64,000 bases of DNA from Mycobacterium spongiae (GTDB lineage: Bacteria > Actinomycetota > Actinomycetes > Mycobacteriales > Mycobacteriaceae), in assembly GCF_018278905.1 (NCBI RefSeq), contig NZ_CP046600.1, positions 1,674,001 to 1,738,000 on the forward strand, written 5' to 3'. Within the stretch, counting starts at the first letter, position 1. Each line of letters begins with the position of its first letter. Positions 11,250 to 22,376 of the stretch are shown here, piece by piece. A program made the position numbers and the translations under genes. The notes under the pieces were generated by a model. The model worked only from the letters and a program-made list of their open reading frames with translations, had not been told where the DNA came from and did no database searches.

Positions 11250-11285
11250 ACCCTCGTGCAGCAGCAGAGCTGACGGGGGTTTTTT
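11250..11285 (+). terminator. Attenuator: intrinsic terminator before ilvB1
   Basis: ACCCTCGT (11250-11257) pairs with ACGGGGGT (11273-11280) around a 15-nt loop, and the 3' arm runs straight into TTTTT. A U-run terminator is rare in mycobacteria. Its position 66 bp ahead of ilvB1 and behind a branched-chain leader peptide points to attenuation. Confidence 0.65.
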
Positions 11286-11351
11286 CTTGCTCACAAGACG
11301 CGTTGAGACACTTCCAAGCAAAACAGGACCAACAGGACCCAAGAGGACACA

Positions 11352-13243
11352 GTGAGCGCACCCGCCAAGCCACACCGCCAGCCGCACGGGCCGGACGCAA
11401 AGCCGGAGCCGCAGCAGCCGGCGAACGGCGCGCCCGACACAACGAAACCCGCCGGAAAACCCTCGGTGGCCCGACCGAAAAAGATTGCACCGCAGCAACT
11501 TACCGGCGCGCAGTCGGTCATCCGGTCGCTGGAAGAACTTGACGTTGACGTCATCTTCGGGATCCCGGGTGGTGCCGTGCTCCCGGTGTATGACCCACTG
11601 TTCGATTCTGAAAAGCTGCGGCATGTCCTGGTCCGACACGAGCAAGGCGCTGGTCACGCGGCCAGTGGCTACGCCCACGTCACCGGCAGAGTCGGGGTAT
11701 GCATGGCGACCTCCGGGCCCGGCGCCACCAATCTGGTGACGCCGCTGGCCGATGCTCAGATGGACTCGATACCGGTGGTGGCTGTCACCGGGCAGGTCGG
11801 GCGCGGACTCATCGGGACCGATGCGTTCCAGGAGGCCGACATTTCGGGCATCACGATGCCGATCACCAAACACAACTTCCTCGTGCGCTCCGGCGACGAC
11901 ATACCCCGGGTGCTGGCCGAAGCCTTCCACATCGCGGCTTCGGGACGGCCCGGCGCCGTGCTCGTCGACATCCCCAAGGACGTGCTGCAGGGGCAGTGCA
12001 CCTTCAGTTGGCCGCCGCAGATGGACCTGCCTGGCTACAAGCCGAACACCAAACCGCACAACCGACAGGTCAGCGAGGCAGCCAAGCTGATCGCGGCCGC
12101 ACGCAAACCGGTGCTGTACGTGGGGGGTGGTGTGATCCGCGGCGAGGCGACCGAGCAGTTGCGGGAGCTGGCCGAGCTGACGGGTATCCCCGTTGTCACC
12201 ACGCTCATGGCCCGCGGCGCGTTTCCCGACAGCCACCACCAGAACCTGGGCATGCCAGGCATGCACGGCACCGTGGCCGCGGTCGCGGGGCTGCAGCGTA
12301 GCGACTTGCTGATCGCGCTGGGCACCCGCTTTGACGATCGGGTGACCGGCAAGCTCGACTCATTCGCGCCCGAAGCCAAGGTGATCCATGCCGATATCGA
12401 CCCGGCCGAGATTGGCAAGAACCGACATGCCGACGTGCCGATCGTCGGTGACGTCAAGGCTGTCATCATCGAACTCATTGCGATGTTGCGGCACCGCGAG
12501 ATTCCGAGCAACCTGGATCTCGGCGAGTGGTGGACCTACCTTGAGGATGTCCGCAAGACGTATCCGCTGAGCTACGGGCCGCAAAGCGACGGCAGCCTGA
12601 GCCCCGAGTTCGTCATCGAGAAGCTGGGCGAACTCGCCGGTCCGGAGGCCATCTACGTGGCTGGTGTGGGCCAGCACCAGATGTGGGCGGCACAGTTCAT
12701 CAGTTACGAAAAGCCCCGGACGTGGCTCAACTCCGGTGGGCTGGGCACCATGGGGTTTGCCATACCCGCTGCGATGGGTGCTCAGATCGCCCGTCCGGAC
12801 GCCGAGGTTTGGGCGATCGACGGCGACGGATGCTTCCAGATGACCAACCAGGAGCTCGCGACCTGTGCGATCGAGGGCGTGCCGATCAAGGTCGCGTTGA
12901 TCAACAACGGCAACCTGGGCATGGTGCGCCAGTGGCAGAGCCTCTTCTACGGGGAGCGCTACTCGCAGACCGACCTCGCCACCCACTCACACCGCATCCC
13001 CGACTTCGTGCAACTCGCTGAGGCCCTGGGATGTGTCGGACTGCGTTGCGAGAGCGCAGATGACGTTGTCGACGTGATCAATCAGGCGCGGGCGATCAAC
13101 GACCGTCCGGTTGTGATCGACTTCATCGTCGGCGCCGACGCCCAAGTGTGGCCCATGGTCGCCGCCGGCACCAGCAACGACGAGATCCAGGCTGCCCGCG
13201 GGATCCGCCCGCTGTTCGACGACGAAAGCGAAGGGCACGCCTA

Positions 13244-13244
<1 letters not shown>
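11352..13244 (+). CDS. ilvB1: Acetolactate synthase large subunit
   Basis: Catalytic subunit of acetohydroxyacid synthase, the first common step to Val, Leu and Ile. It uses ThDP and FAD. 630 residues from a GTG: a poorly conserved Pro/Lys-rich lead of about 45 residues, the N-terminal ThDP fold with the catalytic Glu in [14 protein letters not shown], the central FAD domain, and the C-terminal ThDP motif ([14 protein letters not shown]...NN). The lead is longer than the version I recall from M. tuberculosis (618 aa). ilvN overlaps its stop by one base (TAATG). Expression is probably controlled by the upstream leader peptide and attenuator. Confidence 0.97.
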
Positions 13245-14844
<1,600 letters not shown>

Positions 14845-14882
14845 CTCGTGCGGGCGCCGTCCACTCCGCGATCAACGCCGAC

Positions 14883-14888
14883 TACGCT
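14883..14888 (+). promoter_or_regulatory. -10 element of serA1 (probable leaderless start)
   Basis: TACGCT ends 6 nt before the serA1 GTG, consistent with transcription beginning at the start codon. serA1 may thus be expressed independently of ilvBNC. Confidence 0.45.
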
Positions 14889-14894
14889 GGCCGC

Positions 14895-16481
14895 GTGAAC
14901 CTGCCTGTTGTACTAATCGCCGACAAACTCGCCCAATCGACGGTCGCTGCCCTGGGAGACCAGGTCGAGGTGCGCTGGGTCGACGGTCCAGACCGAGAAA
15001 AGCTGCTGGCCGCGGTGCCGGAGGCCGACGCGTTGTTGGTGCGGTCGGCCACCACTGTCGATGCCGAGGTGTTGGCCGCGGCACCCAGGCTAAAGATCGT
15101 CGCCCGTGCTGGCGTCGGGCTGGACAACGTCGATGTGGACGCCGCTACAGCACGTGGAGTGCTGGTGGTCAACGCCCCGACCTCGAACATCCATAGCGCT
15201 GCTGAGCACGCCTTGGCGCTGCTGCTGGCCGCGTCTCGTCAGATTCCGGCCGCCGACGCTTCCCTGCGCGAGCACGCGTGGAAGCGGTCGTCTTTCTCCG
15301 GCACGGAGATCTTCGGCAAGACTGTCGGCGTGGTGGGCTTGGGCCGGATCGGTCAGCTCGTAGCCCAACGGATCGCCGCCTTCGGCGCGCGCGTCGTCGC
15401 CTATGACCCGTACGTATCGTCGGCCCGGGCAGCGCAGCTGGGCATCGAGCTGCTTTCGCTGGACGATCTGCTTGCTCGCGCGGACTTCATCTCAATACAC
15501 CTGCCGAAGACGCCGGAGACGGCCGGACTGATCGACAAGGAGGCGCTGGCCAAGACTAAGCCCGGTGTCATCGTCGTCAACGCCGCGCGCGGCGGCCTAG
15601 TGGACGAGGCAGCCCTGGCCGATGCGATCACCAGCGGCCATGTGCGTGGGGCCGGCCTAGACGTGTTTGCCACCGAACCGTGCACCGACAGTCCGCTGTT
15701 CGACCTGGCTCAGGTGGTCGTCACGCCGCATTTGGGGGCATCCACGGCTGAGGCGCAAGACCGGGCCGGCACTGATGTCGCCGCCAGTGTGCGGTTGGCG
15801 CTGGCCGGAGAATTCGTGCCCGACGCGGTCAATATTGGCGGCGGAGTGGTCAACGAGGAGGTCGCCCCCTGGCTTGAAGTTGCTGGCAAGCTCGGGGTGC
15901 TCGCCGCAGCGCTGTCCGACCAACCGCCCGTGTCGTTGTCGGTCGAGGTGCGCGGTGAGCTGGCTGCCGAAGACGTAGAGGTGCTGAAGCTTTCGGCGCT
16001 GCGGGGTTTGTTCTCGGCGGTGATCGAGGATCCGGTGACCTTCGTCAACGCCCCGGCGGTGGCGGCCGAACGCGGGGTTTCCGCGGAGATCACCAAAGCC
16101 TCGGAGAGCGCCAATCACCGCAGTGTGGTCGATGTTCGCGTCGTTGGTTCGGACGGCTCAGTCGCCACGGTCTCGGGCACGCTGTATGGTCCGCAGCTAA
16201 CGCAGAAGATCGTGCAGATCAACGGTCGCCATTTTGACATGCGGGCCGAAGGCACCAACCTGATGGTCAACTATGCCGATCAGCCGGGTGCACTGGGCAA
16301 AATCGGCACCGTGCTCGGTGCCGCGGGCGTGAACATCAAGGCCGCCCAGCTCTCCGAGGATGTCGAAGGCCCAGCCGCGACCGTCCTGCTCAGGCTCGAC
16401 CAAGATGTGCCCGAGGATGTGCGGTCGGCGATCGCAACAGCGGTGGGCGCCAACAAGCTTGAGGTGGTTGATCTGTCGTGA
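14895..16481 (+). CDS. serA1: D-3-phosphoglycerate dehydrogenase
   Basis: Oxidises 3-phosphoglycerate in the first step of serine synthesis. 528 residues, the exact length of the M. tuberculosis type I enzyme: substrate domain, NAD-binding Rossmann motif (VGVVGLGRIGQLVAQR), catalytic Arg/Glu/His region (NAARGGLVDE...TPHLGASTAEAQ), the intervening ASB domain, and a C-terminal ACT domain (VNYADQPGALGKIGTVLG) that mediates serine inhibition. The GTG start is fixed by homology (NLPVVLIADKLAQSTV) and by the -10 box just before it. Confidence 0.97.
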   Translation: MNLPVVLIADKLAQSTVAALGDQVEVRWVDGPDREKLLAAVPEADALLVRSATTVDAEVLAAAPRLKIVARAGVGLDNVDVDAATARGVLVVNAPTSNIHSAAEHALALLLAASRQIPAADASLREHAWKRSSFSGTEIFGKTVGVVGLGRIGQLVAQRIAAFGARVVAYDPYVSSARAAQLGIELLSLDDLLARADFISIHLPKTPETAGLIDKEALAKTKPGVIVVNAARGGLVDEAALADAITSGHVRGAGLDVFATEPCTDSPLFDLAQVVVTPHLGASTAEAQDRAGTDVAASVRLALAGEFVPDAVNIGGGVVNEEVAPWLEVAGKLGVLAAALSDQPPVSLSVEVRGELAAEDVEVLKLSALRGLFSAVIEDPVTFVNAPAVAAERGVSAEITKASESANHRSVVDVRVVGSDGSVATVSGTLYGPQLTQKIVQINGRHFDMRAEGTNLMVNYADQPGALGKIGTVLGAAGVNIKAAQLSEDVEGPAATVLLRLDQDVPEDVRSAIATAVGANKLEVVDLS

Positions 16482-16530
16482 ATCCCGCCGGCGATGATGC
16501 AGAGCGGCGCGATGAGGAGGAGCGGCGCCA

Positions 16531-17541
16531 ATGATGCTGGCGATTCTCGCTGGCGACGGGATTGGTCCAGAGGTGGTGGCCGAGGCGGTCAAGATCCTGG
16601 ACGCCGTGTTGCCCGGCGTCCAGAAAACCACCTACGACCTGGGTGCGCGACACTTTCACGCTACCGGCGAGGTGCTGCCGGACTCGGTGGTTACCGAACT
16701 GCGGGAGCACGACGCCATCTTGCTGGGGGCGATCGGTGATCCGTCGGTCCCCAGCGGTGTCCTCGAACGAGGTCTGTTGCTGCGACTGCGTTTCGAGCTC
16801 GACCACCACATCAATCTGCGACCGGCTCGGCTGTATCGCGGGGTGAGCAGCCCGCTCGCTGGCAGCCCCGATATCGACTTCGTGGTGGTGCGTGAGGGAA
16901 CCGAGGGTCCCTATACCGGCACCGGTGGGGCGATTCGGGTCGGGACGCCCAACGAAGTGGCCACTGAGGTGAGCGTGAACACGGCGTTCGGCGTGCGTCG
17001 AGTGGTGGTCAATGCGTTCGAACGCGCGCTGCAGCGCCGCAAGCACCTCACGCTGGTGCACAAGAACAATGTCTTGACCTACGCAGGCGCGCTGTGGTGG
17101 CGGACCGTGCAGGAGGTCGGCGCCAACTATCCCGACGTCGACGTCGCGTATCAACATGTCGACGCGGCGACCATCCATATGGTCACTGATCCGGGTCGGT
17201 TCGACGTGATCGTCACGGACAACCTCTTCGGTGACATCATCACCGACTTGGCTGCGGCGGTGTGCGGCGGGATCGGCTTGGCCGCCAGCGGCAATATCGA
17301 TGCCACCCGGACCAACCCGTCGATGTTCGAACCGGTGCATGGCAGCGCGCCAGATATCGCCGGTCGGGGGATCGCCGATCCGACCGCGGCGATCATGTCG
17401 GTGGCGATGCTGCTCTCCCACCTCGGCGAGGACGACGCCGCTGCCCGGGTGGACCGGGCCGTCGAGGAGCATTTGGCAACTCGCGGGAACGAACAGCTTG
17501 CCACCGCCGATGTCGGCGAACGGATTGCCTCCGCGCTCTGA
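16531..17541 (+). CDS. leuB: 3-isopropylmalate dehydrogenase
   Basis: NAD-dependent oxidative decarboxylation of 3-isopropylmalate in leucine synthesis. 336 residues with the family signatures [10 protein letters not shown], the substrate-binding [35 protein letters not shown] and [13 protein letters not shown] plus [19 protein letters not shown] tract 9-17 nt upstream is a strong ribosome site. It lies 49 bp after serA1. Its last 149 bp overlap the end of the convergent MFS transporter gene on the other strand. Confidence 0.97.
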   Translation: MMLAILAGDGIGPEVVAEAVKILDAVLPGVQKTTYDLGARHFHATGEVLPDSVVTELREHDAILLGAIGDPSVPSGVLERGLLLRLRFELDHHINLRPARLYRGVSSPLAGSPDIDFVVVREGTEGPYTGTGGAIRVGTPNEVATEVSVNTAFGVRRVVVNAFERALQRRKHLTLVHKNNVLTYAGALWWRTVQEVGANYPDVDVAYQHVDAATIHMVTDPGRFDVIVTDNLFGDIITDLAAAVCGGIGLAASGNIDATRTNPSMFEPVHGSAPDIAGRGIADPTAAIMSVAMLLSHLGEDDAAARVDRAVEEHLATRGNEQLATADVGERIASAL

Positions 17542-18745
17542 TCTCCAAACCCGGCGGGAGTAAACGCGCGGGCACCAGCGGCACCGCCGCCAGCGGGAAC
17601 AAACCGCACAGAAACCATGCCGTCGGGTATGCCGACGCGGTGATGAGCGCACCGAATAACGGGGGTCCGGCGGCGGCCGTTAGCCGTTGTGTGGTGTTTT
17701 GGGTGCCCAGTGCTCGTCCGCTCCAATACGGCCCAGCGAATTCGGTGATCGCGGTGGCCTCCAAACCGTTGTCGAGAACGGCAATCACCGCAATGGCGAT
17801 CATGAGCGGCACCTCGAAGCTCGAACCACGGTTATCGATGAGCGCCAGCAGGAACAGGCTCACGGCGGAAGCGACGGCGATGAGGCGGACCGGCCGCGTG
17901 CGTGATCCGACATGGTCGGACCAGCGGCCGACCGCGATGCGACCCAGGGCTCCGAGGAGCTGCGAGACGGTAACCAGAAGTCCGGCTGCCGCTAGTGGCC
18001 AGCCATGGTGGCTAATCAACCAGACCAGCATGAACGTCACCGTGACCGTTTGCGGCATCATGAGCAGCCCCGATGCCATGTGGATTCGCCACAGCACAGT
18101 CGAACCGCGATACGGATTGGCTAATTCGTCAACGGTGGCCGCTTTGCGTGACTTGCGGGGCGGATCGACGATACCGATGAGACTGGCCGCGGCCGCTAGC
18201 GAGCACATCACTGCGGGAAACATCAATCCGGCGCCGGAGCCCCGCTCGGCGAGCTCGGGTATCACCAACGCACCCAACGCAATTCCCAGTGGTTGTGCGG
18301 TCTGGCGGATTCCCATTGCCAGGCCGCGTTGGTGTGGTGGAAACCAGCCCGATACCAGACGCCCGCCGGCGCTGTTGGAGCTGGCAGCCGCCATTCCACC
18401 GAGGAACAAGAAAATGCCGGTCAACAGTAGCGAGTGCGCCGATGCCGCGGCATAAGCCGCGGCTGCGGTGAGGGCCGAGCCCACGGTCATCACGATGCGT
18501 TCGCCGACGTGGTCGAGCACGAAGCCCCACGCGACCAGCGTGACCACCATGCCCCAGCTGGGCATGGACGCGAGCAGACCCGCTTGTGCCAGCGGGATTT
18601 CACGTGAGGCCTGCAGCCGGGGGATCAAGAAGGCAATGCCGTTAATGAAGAGGAAGGAGCTTGCCGTCACACCCAGCGAGATGATCACGATGGCCCAACG
18701 CGCATGCGGGCTCAGCGTGCCCGTGGCCGCCGGGTCCCCTGCCAT
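17393..18745 (-). CDS. Major facilitator superfamily transporter (Rv2994-like)
   Basis: An integral membrane transporter of about 450 residues with about 12 hydrophobic helices; the start [19 protein letters not shown] is helix 1, and a loop 2-3 motif reads [12 protein letters not shown]. It matches the conserved mycobacterial permease Rv2994; the substrate is unknown. The ATG at 18745 is preferred by homology; an ATG six codons upstream is possible, and the frame remains open further into a repeat-containing intergenic region. The last 50 or so residues are Arg/Pro-rich, antisense to the 3' end of leuB, and look like read-through rather than a conserved domain. Confidence 0.85.
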   Translation of the reverse strand: MAGDPAATGTLSPHARWAIVIISLGVTASSFLFINGIAFLIPRLQASREIPLAQAGLLASMPSWGMVVTLVAWGFVLDHVGERIVMTVGSALTAAAAYAAASAHSLLLTGIFLFLGGMAAASSNSAGGRLVSGWFPPHQRGLAMGIRQTAQPLGIALGALVIPELAERGSGAGLMFPAVMCSLAAAASLIGIVDPPRKSRKAATVDELANPYRGSTVLWRIHMASGLLMMPQTVTVTFMLVWLISHHGWPLAAAGLLVTVSQLLGALGRIAVGRWSDHVGSRTRPVRLIAVASAVSLFLLALIDNRGSSFEVPLMIAIAVIAVLDNGLEATAITEFAGPYWSGRALGTQNTTQRLTAAAGPPLFGALITASAYPTAWFLCGLFPLAAVPLVPARLLPPGLEIRARRQSVRRHRRWQAVRSRELPNAPRRPGPPGQRRRPRRGGRAASPPT

Positions 18746-18809
18746 TTGCCTATGCTCGCACATGCACACGGCAAGCGGTTGCGATGTTCGCTGGTCACGC
18801 CCGCCCGCG

Positions 18810-18900
18810 GCGCCCGGCTGCGCCGGGCTCGCAACCCTCACGAGGCCGGATCGCCGTGCTCCTCCTCGGGCCGTGCCGGCCCGAATCGTCGCCCGGCTAG
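18810..18900. repeat. 91-bp direct repeat, copy 1
   Basis: First of two nearly identical 91-bp units (two mismatches) separated by 21 bp. Each unit opens with the small inverted repeat GCCCGGCTGCGCCGGGC and ends with CGTCGCCCGGCTAG. Both lie in the divergent promoter region between the MFS and FAH-family genes. Confidence 0.9.
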
Positions 18901-18921
18901 ACCGGATGGTGACGGTCTGCA

Positions 18922-19012
18922 GCGCCCGGCTGCGCCGGGCTCGCAACCCTCATGGGGCCGGATCGCCGTGCTCCTCCTCGGGCCGTGCCGGCCCGAATCG
19001 TCGCCCGGCTAG
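18922..19012. repeat. 91-bp direct repeat, copy 2
   Basis: Second unit. Its final TAG forms the first half of the TAGGCT -10 hexamer of the downstream gene, whereas copy 1 ends TAGACC and does not make one. Confidence 0.9.
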
Positions 19013-19015
19013 GCT
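19010..19015 (+). promoter_or_regulatory. -10 element of the FAH-family gene (probable leaderless start)
   Basis: TAGGCT lies 7 nt before the ATG and straddles the end of repeat copy 2. Confidence 0.5.
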
Positions 19016-19022
19016 CATCCGA

Positions 19023-19832
19023 ATGCGCCTAGGTCGGATCGCCAGCCCAGACGGTGTCGCCTTTGTCAGCATCGACGGTGAGCCGGACGATTCTGCGGGG
19101 ATGGCAGTCAGAGAGATAGACCAGCACCCGTTCGGCACGCCCACCTTCACCGGCCGCTCCTGGCCGCTGGCCGACGTTCGGCTACTTGCTCCGATGCTGG
19201 CTAGCAAGGTGGTCTGTATAGGTAAGAACTATGCCGACCACATCGCGGAGATGGGAGGTTTCGGCAAAGGAGAAGCGCCGGAGGATCCGGTGATATTCCT
19301 CAAGCCGAACACTGCGATCATCGGACCCAATGTGCCGATTCGGTTGCCGGCGAACGCAACGCCCGTGCACTTCGAGGGGGAGCTCGCGATCGTGATCGGC
19401 CGTCCCTGCAAGGATGTCCCCGCTGCACAGGCCGCCGAAAATATCCTTGGCTACACCGTGGCCAACGACGTGTCGGCTCGCGATCAGCAACTGTCCGATG
19501 GCCAATGGACGCGCGCCAAGGGGCACGACACCTTCTGTCCAGTGGGGCCGTGGATTGTCACTGATCTAGATCCCCTCGACCCAGGAGATCTCGAACTGCG
19601 CACCGAAGTCAATGGTGTAGTCAAGCAGCACAGCCGCACTTCCCAGATGATCCACGACATCGGTGCCATCGTGGAATGGATTTCGGCCGTGATGACGCTG
19701 CTGCCCGGCGATCTCATCCTTACCGGAACACCCGCGGGTGTCGGTCCTATCGAGGACGGCGACAGCGTCTCCATCACCGTCGAGGGGATCGGCACCCTCA
19801 CCAATCCCGTAGTCCGTAAAGGAAAGTCGTGA
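19023..19832 (+). CDS. Fumarylacetoacetate hydrolase family protein (Rv2993c-like)
   Basis: A 269-residue FAH-superfamily protein. It has the N-terminal cap region, then [15 protein letters not shown], the metal-binding EGELAIVIG, the NDVSARDQQ motif, [12 protein letters not shown] and the terminal [17 protein letters not shown]. Such enzymes hydrolyse, hydrate or decarboxylate 2-oxo-dicarboxylates (2-hydroxyhepta-2,4-diene-1,7-dioate isomerase type is a common label); the substrate here is unknown. It is longer at the N-terminus than the M. tuberculosis annotation as I recall it (239 aa), but the -10 box supports this ATG. Its stop overlaps the gltX GTG by four bases. Confidence 0.88.
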   Translation: MRLGRIASPDGVAFVSIDGEPDDSAGMAVREIDQHPFGTPTFTGRSWPLADVRLLAPMLASKVVCIGKNYADHIAEMGGFGKGEAPEDPVIFLKPNTAIIGPNVPIRLPANATPVHFEGELAIVIGRPCKDVPAAQAAENILGYTVANDVSARDQQLSDGQWTRAKGHDTFCPVGPWIVTDLDPLDPGDLELRTEVNGVVKQHSRTSQMIHDIGAIVEWISAVMTLLPGDLILTGTPAGVGPIEDGDSVSITVEGIGTLTNPVVRKGKS

Positions 19833-21379
19833 CATCAGCAGCTCGTGAAGCAGCTCCTGCAGCAGCACCCGACGCCACCGGAGTCCGAGTCCGTTTCTGT
19901 CCGTCGCCCACCGGCCTACCCCATGTCGGGTTGGTCCGCACCGCGCTGTTCAACTGGGCCTATGCCCGCCACACCGGAGGCACCTTCGTCTTTCGTATCG
20001 AGGACACCGATGCCCAGCGTGACAGCGAAGAAAGTTATTTGGCGCTGCTTGACGCCCTGCGCTGGCTCGGGCTCAACTGGGATGAGGGGCCTGAGGTGGG
20101 TGGCCCCTACGGTCCGTACCGACAGTCGCAGCGCACCGAGATCTATCGCGACGTCGTCGCTCGGTTGCTCGAGGCGGGCGAGGCCTACCACGCGTTCTCG
20201 ACTCCTGCGGAGGTCGAAGCACGCCACATCGCCGCGGGCCGCAATCCCAAGTTGGGCTACGACAACTTCGACCGTGATCTGACCGAGGAGCAGCGTTCGT
20301 CCTACCTGGCGCAAGGCCGCCAGCCGGTGGTGCGGCTGCGGATGCCCGACCGAGATCTCAGTTGGGACGACCTGGTCCGTGGACCCACGACGTTTGCGGC
20401 CGGCAGCGTGCCGGATTTCGCGCTGACCCGCGCGAGCGGAGACCCGTTGTACACCTTGGTCAACCCGTGTGATGACGCGCTGATGAAGATCACGCACGTG
20501 CTGCGCGGCGAAGATCTGCTGTCGTCGACCCCACGCCAGCTCGCGTTACATCAGGCGCTGATCCGAATCGGGGTAGGAGAGCGGATCCCGGAATTTGCCC
20601 ACCTTCCAACGGTATTGGGGGAGGGGACCAAGAAGCTCTCCAAACGAGACCCGCAGTCGAATCTTTTCGCCCACCGCGATCGCGGCTTCATCCCCGAAGG
20701 GCTGCTCAACTATCTTGCCTTGCTGGGATGGGCCATCGCCGATGATCACGACCTCTTCAGCCTCGACGAAATGGTGGCTGCTTTCGATGTTGTCGACGTC
20801 AATTCCAATCCGGCGCGATTCGATCAAAAGAAGGCTGACGCGATCAACGCCGAGCACATCCGGATGCTCGACAGCGACGACTTCACCGCTCGGCTGCGCG
20901 ACTACCTGCGCGAACACGACCATCAGATCGAGTTGGATGTGGCCGACTCCGACGTAGGATTCGCCGCGGCTGCGCACCTGGTTCAGACCCGCATCGTCGT
21001 GCTGGGTGACGCCTGGAACATGCTGAAGTTCCTCAACGACGACGAATATGTGATCGACCCGAAAGCCGCTGCCAAGGAGCTCGGCCCCGCCGGGGCGCCA
21101 GTGCTCGACGCGGCGATAGCGGCGTTGGGTGCACTGGTGGACTGGAACGCAGCGAATATCGGGGACGCGCTCAAGGCGGCACTGGTCGAAGACCTCGGGC
21201 TCAAACCACGCAAGGCATTCGGACCGATCCGAGTCGCCGCAACGGGGACGTCGGTCAGCCCCCCGCTGTTCGAGTCACTTGAACTGCTTGGCCGCGAACG
21301 TAGCGAGCGACGACTGCGCGCGGCGCGGGATGGACGGGATGGAATCGACAACGGATCCAGCGCTACCGGCGGACCCTAG
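19829..21379 (+). CDS. gltX: Glutamyl-tRNA synthetase
   Basis: Class I synthetase of 516 residues. It charges tRNA(Glu), and in organisms using GatCAB it also mischarges tRNA(Gln) with Glu. ATP-binding signatures are present as SPTGLPHVG (HIGH-like) and KLSKRD (KMSKS-like), with FRIEDTD and the acceptor-binding domain between them and a helical anticodon-binding C-terminus. The GTG overlaps the stop of the FAH-family gene (GTGA), with AAAGGAAAG as the ribosome site. tRNA-Gln and tRNA-Glu genes follow 141 and 285 bp later, placing enzyme and both substrates together. Confidence 0.97.
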   Translation: MTSAAREAAPAAAPDATGVRVRFCPSPTGLPHVGLVRTALFNWAYARHTGGTFVFRIEDTDAQRDSEESYLALLDALRWLGLNWDEGPEVGGPYGPYRQSQRTEIYRDVVARLLEAGEAYHAFSTPAEVEARHIAAGRNPKLGYDNFDRDLTEEQRSSYLAQGRQPVVRLRMPDRDLSWDDLVRGPTTFAAGSVPDFALTRASGDPLYTLVNPCDDALMKITHVLRGEDLLSSTPRQLALHQALIRIGVGERIPEFAHLPTVLGEGTKKLSKRDPQSNLFAHRDRGFIPEGLLNYLALLGWAIADDHDLFSLDEMVAAFDVVDVNSNPARFDQKKADAINAEHIRMLDSDDFTARLRDYLREHDHQIELDVADSDVGFAAAAHLVQTRIVVLGDAWNMLKFLNDDEYVIDPKAAAKELGPAGAPVLDAAIAALGALVDWNAANIGDALKAALVEDLGLKPRKAFGPIRVAATGTSVSPPLFESLELLGRERSERRLRAARDGRDGIDNGSSATGGP

Positions 21380-21520
21380 AGCCAGGCGTGCGGATTGCTG
21401 GGCCAGTGTTTGGTAGTCTGCACGTCGGCCGAGAACGGCTGGCCGATGGGTTCCCAGGATGGTTGTCATACCTGGTAGTTTCTGGGGAATCCGCTCTGAC
21501 CAGCTGTTTTAGGTAGCCAA

Positions 21521-21592
21521 TGGGGTATGGTGTAATTGGCAACACAGCTGATTCTGGTTCAGCCATTCTAGGTTCGAGTCCTGGTACCCCAG
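21521..21592 (+). tRNA. glnU: tRNA-Gln (CTG)
   Basis: 72 nt folding as a cloverleaf: acceptor TGGGGTA/TACCCCA, anticodon stem GCTGA/TCAGC with loop TTCTGGT (anticodon CTG), T-arm with GGTTCGAGTCC, discriminator G. No encoded CCA end. It would be charged with Glu by GltX and amidated by GatCAB. Confidence 0.95.
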
Positions 21593-21664
21593 CAGATATC
21601 TTCCTCGCAAGCTGATTAGGTGGGCTTCCCGGTGTGAGCTATGCTGTCAGCTCGGATCGGTTCT

Positions 21665-21737
21665 GGCCCCGTCGTCTAGCGGCCTAGGACGCCGCCCTCT
21701 CACGGCGGTAGCGTGGGTTCGAATCCCATCGGGGCTA
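21665..21737 (+). tRNA. gluT: tRNA-Glu (CTC)
   Basis: 73 nt: acceptor GGCCCCG/CGGGGCT with a terminal G-U pair, D-arm containing AGCGGCCTAGGAC, anticodon stem CCGCC/GGCGG with loop CTCTCAC (anticodon CTC), T-loop GGTTCGAATCC, discriminator A. Starting one base later would leave a mismatch at the end of the acceptor stem. Confidence 0.95.
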
Positions 21738-21762
21738 CTCTTTGCGTTTGCTCGGCCGGCTA

Positions 21763-22281
21763 CTACCCGGTCGGGCCGTTGCCCAGGGCAGCCGGTGCGG
21801 TCGAGCCACCGACGGGCATTGGTGGCAGCCCGAGTTTGCGGTGATCCCACGAGCGTGTGCGGCGGCTGATGATGCGTACGCCGACGCGCTTGTTCATCAT
21901 CTGGTCGACCATGGGCTTCATTTCGTCGGTGTAGGGCCCGGTGTAGCGCTCCCACACGCTGACCCCGATCCGGAACAGCATCTCGGGATCGTCGACAATC
22001 TCGGCGACTCCCTCGAACGACACCCCGCGCAGCGTGTCGTAGGTGTTACCGCCTTCCAGCAGGAAACTCACCCGCGGGTCTCGTCGCAGGTTGACGGTCT
22101 TCTGGGATTTGCCCTTGGTCTCTAGCCAAATTTCGCCGTCGACCACCGCGTACCACATCGCCGTCAGGTGTGGCTGACCGTCAGGACCGACCGTGGCCAG
22201 CGTGCCGGTACGACTGCATGCGACGAAGTCGGCGATTTCAGCCTCGGACATGACGATATGCGCGCGTTGGTTGGTTCCCAT
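21763..22281 (-). CDS. FDOR-type split-barrel oxidoreductase (Rv2991-like)
   Basis: A 172-residue protein of the pyridoxamine-phosphate-oxidase-like split beta-barrel family, matching Rv2991. The stretch FVACSRTGTLATVGPDGQPH is the usual start of F420- or FMN-binding FDOR-B proteins, followed by LETKGKSQKTVNLRRDPRVS, in which the Lys/Arg residues typically contact the cofactor phosphate. F420 use is likely but not proven by sequence; the F420 gene fbiD is 8 kb away. The gene ends 25 bp from tRNA-Glu, convergent with it. The last 25 residues are low-complexity and specific to this strain or species. Confidence 0.8.
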   Translation of the reverse strand: MGTNQRAHIVMSEAEIADFVACSRTGTLATVGPDGQPHLTAMWYAVVDGEIWLETKGKSQKTVNLRRDPRVSFLLEGGNTYDTLRGVSFEGVAEIVDDPEMLFRIGVSVWERYTGPYTDEMKPMVDQMMNKRVGVRIISRRTRSWDHRKLGLPPMPVGGSTAPAALGNGPTG

Positions 22282-22376
22282 GGCGTTAGTCTGTCAGGCC
22301 AGGTTTTCGGGTTGACGATCGGAATTGAATCGACCGTCTTCCGGTCAGGGGGAGACGCGCTTGCCGATCGTGGGGA

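Noticed and set aside
11235..12266. 343-codon open frame antisense to ilvB1
   Set aside because: Overlaps the attenuator terminator and ilvB1; no recognisable domain.
16390..17652. 420-codon open frame antisense to leuB
   Set aside because: Shadow of leuB and serA1 ends; conflicts with the MFS gene and lacks homology.
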